Source of the DNA: Flammeovirgaceae bacterium
GTDB lineage: Bacteria > Bacteroidota > Bacteroidia > Cytophagales > MED-G16
Length of the DNA stretch: 9,600 nucleotides
Assembly (NCBI GenBank): GCA_002696995.1
Contig: NZUF01000030.1
Coordinates: 36,976-46,575, forward strand
Reading direction: 5' to 3'
In this document: in pieces, positions 1 through 8,400 of the stretch
Position numbering within the stretch: position 1 is the stretch's first letter
Layout of the letters: each line of letters opens with the position of its first letter
Translations under genes and position numbers: made by a program
Notes under the pieces: generated by a model
Told to the model about the DNA's origin: nothing
What the model saw: the letters and a program-made list of their open reading frames with translations, nothing else
Databases searched by the model: none

Positions 1-1724
1 TCTGAAATATTAGATACTTTATTAAATTCATAAAAACCTAAGTTAAATGTGCCCCTATTCACATAAAATATTAAACTTTCATCTCCTTCATCAATAACTA
101 ATGAATCTACTTTTAGATCTTCCCAGGTTTCCCATGAGTCTGTTTTTGGAACATCAACCATACTAGAAACCTGTTCTCCATTTAATTTAAAGAAAAAACT
201 ACCATCATCATCTTCAGTAGCAACTCTCACATTAACATTATAGACACCTGGTTCATCTAATTTAAAAGAATATTTCATCCATTCATCTTTTTCTATCCAT
301 CCTACATTATATCCATTTGATTCAGGGTCTATATTTTCTTGAATATCAACATTATCATTTCTTAATGACCACCCATTATTCCAAGCAGAAAAATCACCAC
401 CATAATTAGCTTCTGCACCTCCATCATAATATGCTTGACCCATTACACCCATATCAAAATCTGAAGCATAAATTTTACCTGGTATTACATTATCGGTATA
501 AGGTTTTGTCTCATCTGAAAAAGGTTGCCTAAATAGAGCGTCAACGATATCTTTATGATAAAAACAATTTTCAATTTTAATGTCTTCAGTAAGTTGGCTT
601 AGTCCAGCAATAGCATCTTCTTTGGACGGAACTATATTTCCTCCATTCCAATACTCTACTAGCATTTTATATTTATCATTATAATCTATCGAAAGTGGTG
701 GTTGAATGGCACCAATTCTCTTTAAAGGCCACCATGCCCATCCAATTCCATTTTCCTCAAAAACCTTAACGGCATCTCTATACCAAAAATTTGAGTTTTC
801 TCCAGTTTCCCCAACAAAAAGAGGAACATTCAAGGTATCTCTAAGAGGTAACATCCAATCTAAATATCCCTGATCTACTGGACTCCAATACTTATGTGGA
901 CTATAGACAAGATTATTATCCCAAGGAGGTGTTAACCCTGTAAAATCATTTGCAAACCAGTTTCCTTCAATAAATAAGATATGATTATCTCCTACATCTG
1001 TCCTAATTGCGCTTGTTATTTTAACATATAATTCTTTTAATAATACTCCTCCAGGAATTTCCCAGTTTGGTTCATTAATTAAATCATATCCGGCTATCCA
1101 TTCCTCATTTTTATATCTCTGAGATAATCTTTTCCATAATTCAACAGTCTTATTTTGATTTAATTCACTCTCCCAAAGAGAAGGCTTAGTCGGATCATAA
1201 TCTGAAATATCTGCGTTATAACCTTGTCCACCAGGCGCAGCATGTAAGTCAATCATAAGATAAATTTCATTTTCTTTACACCAACTAAGAAGAGAATCTA
1301 AAAGGTTATAACCTACCTCTAGTTCTGTATAGGCACCAGGAAAAGGTTCTTGCTCTATTGGTAAAGTAAATAAATTGTAATGTATGGGTGCTCTTACTAA
1401 ATTAAAACCCCAAGATTTCATTGAATCTATATCCGTCTTAGAAACATGATTTTTAAGCCAATTATCATAGAAAATTTGAGTTTCATCTTCTCCTACTAAC
1501 TCAATAATTTTATCTTTAATCTGATATTGTGTAGAAGAAAAACCTCCTGGAGCCATCATATAACCCTCCTGAACCATCCATCCGCCCAACCCCATACCTC
1601 TTAAAATTACAGTATCACCTTTTTCATTAACTATGGATTTACCAGATGTACTAAGAAGGTTTTGAGAAAAAGAATAATTTGAAAAAAGTAGAAGAACTAC
1701 AAAAAATTTACAAAATTTGGTCAT
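1..1724 (-). CDS. Secreted GH5 family glycoside hydrolase with CBM6-like module (3' end outside window)
   Basis: I translated this open frame by hand: 574 complete codons with no stop before the window edge. Residues 1-20 form a signal peptide (short basic start, hydrophobic core, Ser before Gln21), so the enzyme is exported. Residues about 22-365 are a GH5 (beta/alpha)8 barrel. The usual conserved set is present: Arg111, His161 (DLHAAPGG), Asn217-Glu218 in NEP (acid/base), His277 and Tyr279 (SPHKYW), Glu306 in VGETGE (nucleophile) and Trp331/332. Residues about 414-570 resemble CBM6 (GYNVGWIEKDEWMKYSF and a glycine-rich GSFFFKLNG strand). The family cleaves beta-linked glucans or mannans by a retaining mechanism; the substrate here is not known. 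The start is secure: an in-frame TGA lies at 1758-1760 with no ATG between. There is no Shine-Dalgarno. It follows rpsJ by 48 bases, an unexpected neighbour. A type IX secretion sorting domain could follow beyond the edge but cannot be seen. Confidence 0.93.
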   Translation of the reverse strand, partial: MTKFCKFFVVLLLFSNYSFSQNLLSTSGKSIVNEKGDTVILRGMGLGGWMVQEGYMMAPGGFSSTQYQIKDKIIELVGEDETQIFYDNWLKNHVSKTDIDSMKSWGFNLVRAPIHYNLFTLPIEQEPFPGAYTELEVGYNLLDSLLSWCKENEIYLMIDLHAAPGGQGYNADISDYDPTKPSLWESELNQNKTVELWKRLSQRYKNEEWIAGYDLINEPNWEIPGGVLLKELYVKITSAIRTDVGDNHILFIEGNWFANDFTGLTPPWDNNLVYSPHKYWSPVDQGYLDWMLPLRDTLNVPLFVGETGENSNFWYRDAVKVFEENGIGWAWWPLKRIGAIQPPLSIDYNDKYKMLVEYWNGGNIVPSKEDAIAGLSQLTEDIKIENCFYHKDIVDALFRQPFSDETKPYTDNVIPGKIYASDFDMGVMGQAYYDGGAEANYGGDFSAWNNGWSLRNDNVDIQENIDPESNGYNVGWIEKDEWMKYSFKLDEPGVYNVNVRVATEDDDGSFFFKLNGEQVSSMVDVPKTDSWETWEDLKVDSLVIDEGDESLIFYVNRGTFNLGFYEFNKVSNIS

Positions 1725-1772
1725 AGAAATACGAAGTAATATGACAGACCTTAAAATTCAAAATTTAATATA

Positions 1773-2078
1773 CTAAACTTTAATTTCAACATCTACTCCA
1801 CTTGGCAATTCAAGTTTCATTAGAGCATCTACAGTCTGACTACTATTGGAATAAATATCTAATAATCTTTTATATGTACATAGTTTGAACTGCTCTCTAG
1901 ATGTTTTATTAACATGTGGAGATCTTAATACAGTAAAAATTTCTTTTCTAGTAGGTAAAGGAATTGGACCACTAACTATAGCACCTGTTGTCTTTACTGC
2001 CTTAACAATCTTCTCAGAACTTTTATCTACAAGGTTATAGTCAAATGATTTTAGTTTTATTCTGATTTTTTGTGACAT
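1773..2078 (-). CDS. rpsJ: Small ribosomal subunit protein uS10 (NusE)
   Basis: This 101-residue protein is full length for S10. It binds 16S rRNA in the head of the 30S subunit and, as NusE, also joins the NusB antitermination complex and links transcription to translation by contacting NusG. The family signatures are clear: [16 protein letters not shown] at residues 5-20, then the loop segment [28 protein letters not shown] in pieces ([20 protein letters not shown]), and a C-terminal [11 protein letters not shown] strand. It starts 7 bases after the fusA stop, so it is almost certainly the last gene of the rpsL-rpsG-fusA transcript. The stop is TAG. No Shine-Dalgarno is seen; a GGAG lies more than 20 bases before the ATG, too far to serve. 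The gene that normally follows it, rplC, is absent here. Confidence 0.98.
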   Translation of the reverse strand: MSQKIRIKLKSFDYNLVDKSSEKIVKAVKTTGAIVSGPIPLPTRKEIFTVLRSPHVNKTSREQFKLCTYKRLLDIYSNSSQTVDALMKLELPSGVDVEIKV

Positions 2079-2085
2079 TATAGTA

Positions 2086-4224
2086 TTAATTTATTTCTCC
2101 GTTATTTTTTTTAATTATTTCCTCTGCAATATGTTTTGGGACACTGCTATAGTGAGAGAAAGTTAAAGAAGCAGATGCTCTCCCAGAGCTTAATGTTCTA
2201 AGATCAGTTACGTAACCAAAAAGTGCAGAAAGAGGGACATCAGCCTTAATTATCTGAGAATTACCCTTCATATCCATACCTTTCATTATACCTCTTCTTT
2301 TATTAAGATCTCCAGTTACTCCACCTGTAAACTCATCAGGAGAAGTGACTTCAACAGACATAATAGGCTCCATTAAAACTGGTTGAGCTTTTTTAGCAGA
2401 TTTTTTAAATGCTATTCCTGCAGCAAGCTCAAAAGAAAGTGAGTCAGAATCAACATCATGAAAAGATCCATCATATAACCTTACCTTTAAAGACTGTACA
2501 GGAAAACCTGCTAGAGGCCCATTACTCATTGCGTTTTTAAATCCTTTTTCTACAGCAGGAATAAATTCTCTAGGAATTTTACCTCCAGTAATTTGATTTA
2601 CAAATTGAAGACCCTCGCCTTCTACATCCTCATCTCTAGGACCTATCTCAAATACAATATCAGCAAACTTACCTCTACCTCCCGATTGTTTTTTATAGAC
2701 CTCCTGGTGTGTAGTGGATGATAATATAGATTCTTTATAAGCAACCTGAGGAGCACCCTGATTAATTTCAACTTTAAACTCTCTTTTAAGTCTATCTATA
2801 ATAATTTCTAAGTGAAGTTCTCCCATTCCCCTAAGAACAGTTTGACCAGTTTCCTCATCAGTGTTAACTCTTAGTGTTGGATCTTCTTCTATAAGTTTAC
2901 TTACAGCCATTCCTAATTTATCAACATCAGCCTGTTGTTTTGGTTCTATAGCATAACCAATTACAGGATCAGGAAATGACATAGACTCTAAGACAATTTT
3001 AGATTTTTCATCAGAAAGTGTGTCACCTGTTTTAATATCTTTAAATCCAACTCCAGCACAAATATCACCAGCATTTACAGCATCAATAGGATTTTGCTTA
3101 TTAGAATGCATTTGCATTAGTCTAGAAATTCTTTCCTTTTTTCCATTTCTATTGTTAAAAATGTATGATCCAGCATCGAGCTTACCAGAGTAAACTCTAA
3201 AAAAACATAATCTACCCACAAATGGATCCGTAGCAATTTTAAAAGCAAGAGCAGCAAAAGGCTCATCATTACTTGGTTTTCTTGATGTTTCTTCTTCATT
3301 ATCTGGATTTGTACCTATTACTGGAGGTAAATCTAGAGGTGAAGGTAAATATGAACATACTGCATCTAAAAGAGCCTGGACACCTTTATTTTTGAAAGCA
3401 GAACCACACATGACAGGAGAAAAAGACATATCTATTACTGCTTTTCTAATTGCAGCCATCATTTCTTCCTTGGTTATAGAGTCAGGATCTTCAAAAAACT
3501 TCTCAAGTAAATTATCGTCATATTCTGCAACATTTTCTACAAGATTTTGTCTCCACTCTTCAACAGTATCTTTAAGATTTTCAGGTATATCAACAACATT
3601 ATATGTCATACCCATATCATCTTCATTCCATACGATTGCTTCATTAGTAATTAAGTCAACTACTCCTTTAAAACCTTCTTCTGCACCTATGGGAATTTGA
3701 AGAGGAACTGGTTTTGCGTTCAACTTTTCCTTAATCTCTTTAACAACATTTAAAAAGTCAGCTCCAGCTCTATCCATTTTATTTACAAAACAAATTCTAG
3801 GGACTTTATACTTATCAGCTTGTCTCCATACAGTTTCAGACTGAGGCTCAACTCCCGAAACAGCACAAAACAATGCAACTGCACCATCAAGTACCCTTAA
3901 CGACCTTTCTACCTCAACTGTGAAATCAACGTGACCTGGGGTATCAATAATATTTACTCTGAAGTCACTTGTGCTATCTATAATTTTTCCTTGTTGTGTA
4001 GGGTATTTCCAATAAGTTGTGGTAGCAGCTGAAGTGATAGTAATCCCTCTTTCCTGTTCTTGCTCCATCCAATCCATAGTTGCAGCACCATCATGGACTT
4101 CACCAATTTTATGACTTAAGCCAGTATAGTATAATATTCTTTCAGTAGTAGTAGTTTTACCAGCATCAATATGAGCCATGATCCCGATATTTCTTAAATA
4201 ATTTAAATCTTTAATTGCTGCCAT
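2086..4224 (-). CDS. fusA: Translation elongation factor G
   Basis: EF-G is the GTPase that drives tRNA-mRNA translocation and, with RRF, splits post-termination ribosomes in the cytoplasm. The 712-residue length is normal. GTPase motifs are in order: G1 AHIDAGKTT at 17-25, G2 in RGITI at about 59-63, G3 DTPGH with the catalytic His98, G4 NKMD at 148-151 and G5 GSAF near residue 275. Domain II follows, then domain III/IV signatures ([43 protein letters not shown]) and domain V ending in [15 protein letters not shown]. All motifs expected of a translocation-competent EF-G (the EF-G1 type) are intact, and the operon position between rpsG and rpsJ supports the main housekeeping copy rather than an EF-G2 paralogue. 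The start ATG is 6 bases after the rpsG stop and has no Shine-Dalgarno. Confidence 0.99.
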   Translation of the reverse strand: MAAIKDLNYLRNIGIMAHIDAGKTTTTERILYYTGLSHKIGEVHDGAATMDWMEQEQERGITITSAATTTYWKYPTQQGKIIDSTSDFRVNIIDTPGHVDFTVEVERSLRVLDGAVALFCAVSGVEPQSETVWRQADKYKVPRICFVNKMDRAGADFLNVVKEIKEKLNAKPVPLQIPIGAEEGFKGVVDLITNEAIVWNEDDMGMTYNVVDIPENLKDTVEEWRQNLVENVAEYDDNLLEKFFEDPDSITKEEMMAAIRKAVIDMSFSPVMCGSAFKNKGVQALLDAVCSYLPSPLDLPPVIGTNPDNEEETSRKPSNDEPFAALAFKIATDPFVGRLCFFRVYSGKLDAGSYIFNNRNGKKERISRLMQMHSNKQNPIDAVNAGDICAGVGFKDIKTGDTLSDEKSKIVLESMSFPDPVIGYAIEPKQQADVDKLGMAVSKLIEEDPTLRVNTDEETGQTVLRGMGELHLEIIIDRLKREFKVEINQGAPQVAYKESILSSTTHQEVYKKQSGGRGKFADIVFEIGPRDEDVEGEGLQFVNQITGGKIPREFIPAVEKGFKNAMSNGPLAGFPVQSLKVRLYDGSFHDVDSDSLSFELAAGIAFKKSAKKAQPVLMEPIMSVEVTSPDEFTGGVTGDLNKRRGIMKGMDMKGNSQIIKADVPLSALFGYVTDLRTLSSGRASASLTFSHYSSVPKHIAEEIIKKNNGEIN

Positions 4225-4230
4225 AATAAA

Positions 4231-4698
4231 TTAAAATCTGAAGTGAGAGAATGCCTTGTTAGCTTCAGCCATTCTATGAGTATCATCTTTCTTTTTAACA
4301 GCTCCACCTTCACCTTTGGACGCTGCAATAATTTCATTTGCAAGTCTTTCTACCATAGACTTCTCATTTCTATTTCTGGCATACTGAATTAACCACTTTT
4401 GGCTTAGTGTTATCTTTCTATTTGGCCTTACTTCTATAGGTACCTGGAAATTAGCACCTCCAACTCTTCTACTTTTTACTTCAACAGAAGGCATGACATT
4501 ATTAAGTGCTTTCTTCCATACTTCAAGACCTTTTTCTTTAGTCTTATCCTCAACTATTTTCAAAGAATCATAGAAAATAGAATAAGAAACACTTTTTTTC
4601 CCATCATGCATTAAATTATTTACAAACTGAGTAACTAAAGTATCCTTGTATATAGGATCAGGTAAAAAATATCTTTTCTTTGGCTTAGATTTTCTCAT
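4231..4698 (-). CDS. rpsG: Small ribosomal subunit protein uS7
   Basis: S7 nucleates assembly of the 30S head by binding the 3' domain of 16S rRNA and sits near the mRNA exit and E site. The 155-residue length is normal. Family landmarks include the basic N-terminus, [13 protein letters not shown] at about 24-36, the signature [20 protein letters not shown] at about 71-90, and the C-terminal [18 protein letters not shown]. The gene begins 3 bases after the rpsL stop, so it is translated from the same message, and fusA follows after 6 bases. In E. coli, S7 represses its own operon by binding a structured rpsL-rpsG intercistronic region; with only 3 bases between the genes that site cannot exist here in the same form, so feedback, if any, must act elsewhere. 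No Shine-Dalgarno precedes the ATG. Confidence 0.98.
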   Translation of the reverse strand: MRKSKPKKRYFLPDPIYKDTLVTQFVNNLMHDGKKSVSYSIFYDSLKIVEDKTKEKGLEVWKKALNNVMPSVEVKSRRVGGANFQVPIEVRPNRKITLSQKWLIQYARNRNEKSMVERLANEIIAASKGEGGAVKKKDDTHRMAEANKAFSHFRF

Positions 4699-4701
4699 TT
4701 A

Positions 4702-5082
4702 CTACTTCTTTGCTTTTGGTCTTTTGGCACCATACTTAGATCTTCTCTGAGTTCTATCATCAACACCTCCAGTATCTAGGGTACCCCTAATAACATGGTA
4801 TCTAACACCAGGTAAATCTTTTACTCTTCCACCTCTAATTAATACTATGGAGTGCTCTTGTAGATTATGCCCTTCTCCTGGGATATAAGCATTTACTTCT
4901 TTTCCATGAGAAAGTCTAACTCTTGCAACTTTTCTCATAGCAGAATTAGGCTTCTTTGGAGTAGTAGTATATACTCTTGTACAAACCCCCCTTTTCTGAG
5001 GACAGGAATCTAAAGCAGGAGACTTAGATTTAGACTTGAGCTTCTTTCTTCCTTTTCTTACTAGTTGTTGTATAGTTGGCAT
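4702..5082 (-). CDS. rpsL: Small ribosomal subunit protein uS12
   Basis: S12 lies at the decoding centre of the 30S subunit and shapes translational accuracy. It is 126 residues, normal for the family, with the universal segments [11 protein letters not shown] at the N-terminus, [25 protein letters not shown] in parts ([15 protein letters not shown]), [13 protein letters not shown] and [13 protein letters not shown]. Lys43 and Lys88 are both lysine, the usual streptomycin-sensitive residues; Asp89 is the position that RimO methylthiolates in E. coli. This is the first gene of the rpsL-rpsG-fusA-rpsJ unit and lies behind a strong predicted promoter at 5103-5133. The predicted leader is very short, about 12-18 bases, and contains no Shine-Dalgarno, only AT-rich sequence. 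There is thus little room for an attenuator or a leader-binding regulator upstream. Confidence 0.98.
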   Translation of the reverse strand: MPTIQQLVRKGRKKLKSKSKSPALDSCPQKRGVCTRVYTTTPKKPNSAMRKVARVRLSHGKEVNAYIPGEGHNLQEHSIVLIRGGRVKDLPGVRYHVIRGTLDTGGVDDRTQRRSKYGAKRPKAKK

Positions 5083-5102
5083 AATATTATTTAAATGCGA
5101 CG

Positions 5103-5133
5103 CAAAAATAGAAATTCATACGTCTTAAACAAA
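5103..5133 (-). promoter_or_regulatory. Bacteroidota-type housekeeping promoter for the rpsL operon
   Basis: On the minus strand a TTTG (-33 element) at 5133-5130 is followed after exactly 19 bases by TATTTTTG at 5110-5103, a perfect match to the Bacteroidota -7 consensus TAnnTTTG. The spacing is in the usual range. It sits in the only sizeable gap between these genes, and its predicted transcription start, roughly 5094-5099, leaves a leader of about 12-18 bases before the rpsL ATG at 5082. It implies that the rpsL operon can be transcribed separately from rpoBC; read-through from upstream is not excluded. The element match is read directly from the sequence; its activity is inferred. Confidence 0.72.
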
Positions 5134-5161
5134 ATTTTTTAAGTCTTTCTAACTATATAAA

Positions 5162-5467
5162 TTATTTGTTTGGTTGACTATTAATATCTAATGGAAATTT
5201 AGGCAATTCGTTAAAATCTTTAATTTCCTCATATTTTTGCTCATACTTTGAAATATTATCGTTTAAAGCAATAGAAAATTTTTTCGCATGCTCAGGCGTA
5301 ATAATAATTCTAGAATTAACTTTTGCCTTAGGAACCCCAGGCATAAGCTGTATGAAATCAACTACAAACTCACTGCTAGAGTGTGCTATCATAGCTAGGT
5401 TTGCATATTTTCCTTTTGAAATTTCATCTGATAACTCAATATTTATCTGATTCTGTTTTTGACTCAT
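5162..5467 (-). CDS. DUF3467 family protein, downstream partner of rpoC
   Basis: This is a 101-residue soluble protein with no signal peptide or membrane segment. It matches the DUF3467 family: a beta-rich first half ([32 protein letters not shown]) and the highly conserved stretch [20 protein letters not shown] at residues 41-60, followed by a helix ([19 protein letters not shown]). The C-terminal 20 residues look disordered. No molecular function is established for the family that I know of. In Bacteroidota it is commonly found directly after rpoC, as here. Its ATG overlaps the rpoC TGA as ATGA, which suggests translational coupling to RNA polymerase beta' and a role near transcription, but that is inference from position only. 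The 79-base gap and a promoter separate it from rpsL. Confidence 0.9.
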   Translation of the reverse strand: MSQKQNQINIELSDEISKGKYANLAMIAHSSSEFVVDFIQLMPGVPKAKVNSRIIITPEHAKKFSIALNDNISKYEQKYEEIKDFNELPKFPLDINSQPNK

Positions 5468-8400
5468 TTTTGATCTTGTTTATTTTCTTCAAGAACATCA
5501 GAGCTAACAGACTCATCAAGAATAATATTTCCTTTAGACTTTGAAATAAGCTCATCATACTCCCTTTCAGAACCTACTATCATGTCACTATATTCTTTTA
5601 ATCCAGTTCCTGCTGGGATCAAGTGTCCTACAATTACATTCTCTTTAAGTCCTCTTAAATCATCAACTTTACCTCTGATTGAAGCTTCACTTAAAACTTT
5701 TGTTGTTTCTTGGAATGAAGCAGCAGAAATAAAACTCTCTGTTCCTAAAGAGGCTCTAGTTATCCCTTGTAGTGAAGGTCTAGAAACAGCTGCATCAGCA
5801 TTTCTAAATTCAATAATCTTTTTATCATTTCTTCTTAGAGATGAGTTTTCATCTCTCAATTCCCTTGATGAAATTATTTGACCTTCTCTAAATAAACTAG
5901 AATCACCAGGATTAGTAACTACCTTTTTCTCAAAAATAGCGTCATTGACATTACTAAAAACAAGCTTATCTACTTTTTCATCTTGCAAGAAACTAGTATC
6001 TCCTGAATCAACAATGATAACTTTTTGCATCATCTGTCTTACAATAACCTCTATATGTTTATCATTTATTTTAACACCTTGCAGTCTATAAACCTCTTGA
6101 ATTTCATTAACTAGATAATCTTGAACTTCGGTTGGACCTTTGATTGACAAAATATCAGCAGGAGTAATAGCTCCATCTGATAAAGGAGAACCCGCTTTAA
6201 CATAATCATTATCTTGAACTAAAATATGTTTAGATAAAGACACTAAATATTTCTTCTTGGTTCCATCTTTAGACTCAATAAAGATTTCTCTATTCCCTCT
6301 CTTTATTCCACCATAAGATACAACTCCATCAATTTCACTAACAACAGCAGGATTTGATGGGTTTCTTGCTTCAAATAACTCAGTTACCCTAGGAAGACCT
6401 CCAGTTATATCTCTAGACTGACCAATCATTCTAGGAATTTTTGATAAAATAGTTCCAGGATTTACAGAACTTCCTTTCTCAACCGAAAGGTGAGCTCCAA
6501 CAGGAATATTATATCCTTTTTCTCCATCCTTAGATTTAACTATAATAGCTGGATTTTTAGTTTTATCCCTACACTCCACAATAACCTTCTCTCTGTGTCC
6601 AGTTTGCTCATCAAATTCTTCTTTGAATGTGATACCTTCTTCAATAGATTCAAAATCAATTTTACCTTTAAGTTCAGATAAAATAACAGCATTGTATGGA
6701 TCCCAATTACAAAGAATATCTCCTTTAGTTACTTTCTGACCATCCTTTACTTTAAGATATGATCCGTAAGGAACATTATTAGAAATAAGTGTAACACCTT
6801 TACTGTTTACTAATTTAACCTCACCACTTCTTGCCATTACAACCTCAGCTTTATTTCCTTCACTATCCTTTGTAGATACAGATCTAATTCCATCAAATAC
6901 AATTTTACCGTCAAACTTAGCCTTTACATTTGCGTCTATAGCAATATTTGAAGCTGTACCACCAACATGAAATGTCCTTAAAGTTAGCTGGGTTCCTGGT
7001 TCACCAATTGACTGAGCAGCAATAACTCCTACCGCTTCTCCTGTATTAGCCATCTGTCCATTAGCTAAATTTCTACCATAACATTTAGCACAAGCACCTC
7101 TTTTTGTTTCACAAGTAAGTACTGATCTAATTTCTATTTCTTCTATACTAGTCTGATCGATTTTCTGAGCAATTATCTCATCTATCTCTTCTCCTGACTC
7201 AATAATGAGTTCATTAGATATTGGATCATATACATCATGAACAGTAACTCTACCAAGAATTCTTTCTGATAATGGTTCAACTATATCCTCATTATCTTTC
7301 AATGCACTTATTGTAACACCTCTTAGCGTACCACAATCTTGTTCATTAATAATCACATCTTGTGCTACATCAACAAGTCTTCTAGTTAAATACCCTGCAT
7401 CAGCTGTTTTCAAAGCAGTATCAGCTAATCCTTTTCTAGCACCATGAGTTGAAATAAAGTACTCAATAACATCCAGACCTTCTTTAAAGTTTGATAGAAT
7501 TGGATTTTCAATAATTTCACCAACTGAACCTGATAAGTTTTTTTGAGGTTTAGCCATTAAACCTCTCATACCACCTAACTGCCTAATTTGCTCCCTTGAA
7601 CCCCTTGCTCCTGAATCCATCATCATATAAATTGGATTAAAACCTTGGTCGTTATCCTCAAGTTGATTCATCAGGGTAGTAGTAAGCCTAGTATTTGACC
7701 TAGTCCATATATCAATAACTTGATTATATCTTTCATTATCAGTTATAAGACCCATATAATAGTTATCCCATACGGCCTTAACTTCTTTTTTAGCAGAATC
7801 TACTAATGATTGTTTCGCCTCTGGAATTTGAATATCACCTAACCCCATAGACAAACCTCCTTCATAAGCCATCTTAAAACCTAGTTCTTTAATATTATCA
7901 AGAAACTCAGCTGTTCTAGATATTCCACATACCTTATAAACTATAGAAATTATCTGTTGTAATTTCTTTTTTGTTAATAACTCATCTATATAACCTACTT
8001 CCTCTGGAATTAAATCATTAAATAGAACTCTTCCTGCAACTGTTTCTATTACTTTGTTCTCTAAAGTTCCATCAGCTAATCTAATATTAGTTCTTATTTT
8101 GATGTATGCATTCTTATCTAATTTATCTTCGTTTAATGCAATAATTACCTCTCTTGAGTTGGAAAAAACAAAACCTTCACCTTTAAGAGGTTGTTCTTTA
8201 GTAGACTTTTTACCTTTAGAAACATAATATAAGCCAAGAACCATATCCTGAGAAGGAACGGTAATTGGTGCACCATTAGCAGGGTTAAGAATATTATTAG
8301 ATCCCAACATTAAAAGAGATGCCTCTATAATTGCTTCATGGCCAAGTGGTACATGAACAGCCATCTGGTCACCATCAAAGTCAGCATTAAAAGCAGTACA

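Noticed and set aside
1732..1762. Possible promoter for the GH5 gene: TTTG at 1762-1759, 19 bases, then TTACTTCG at 1739-1732
   Set aside because: The spacing is right, but the -7 element matches only four of the six fixed consensus positions and would leave almost no leader before the ATG at 1724. It is too weak to call, though it cannot be excluded.
1751..1768. AT-only imperfect palindrome after the rpsJ stop, as a terminator
   Set aside because: Five-base arms of A and T with no G-C pairs and no U-run; not stable enough to support a terminator call.
3392..3700. Plus-strand open frame of 102 codons inside fusA (similar ones at 5582-5881 and 6490-6681 inside rpoC, and a minus-strand one at 3117-3299 inside fusA)
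   Set aside because: Each lies entirely within a conserved gene in another frame, has low-complexity Ser/Leu/Ile-rich composition and resembles no family I know; they are shadows of the real genes.
5124..5143. Inverted repeat with 6-base arms (CTTAAA / TTTAAG) and an 8-base loop, as a terminator for the rpoBC-DUF3467 transcript
   Set aside because: The stem has a single G-C pair, no clear U-run follows on the minus strand, and it overlaps the -33 promoter element. In such AT-rich DNA it is likely to arise by chance.
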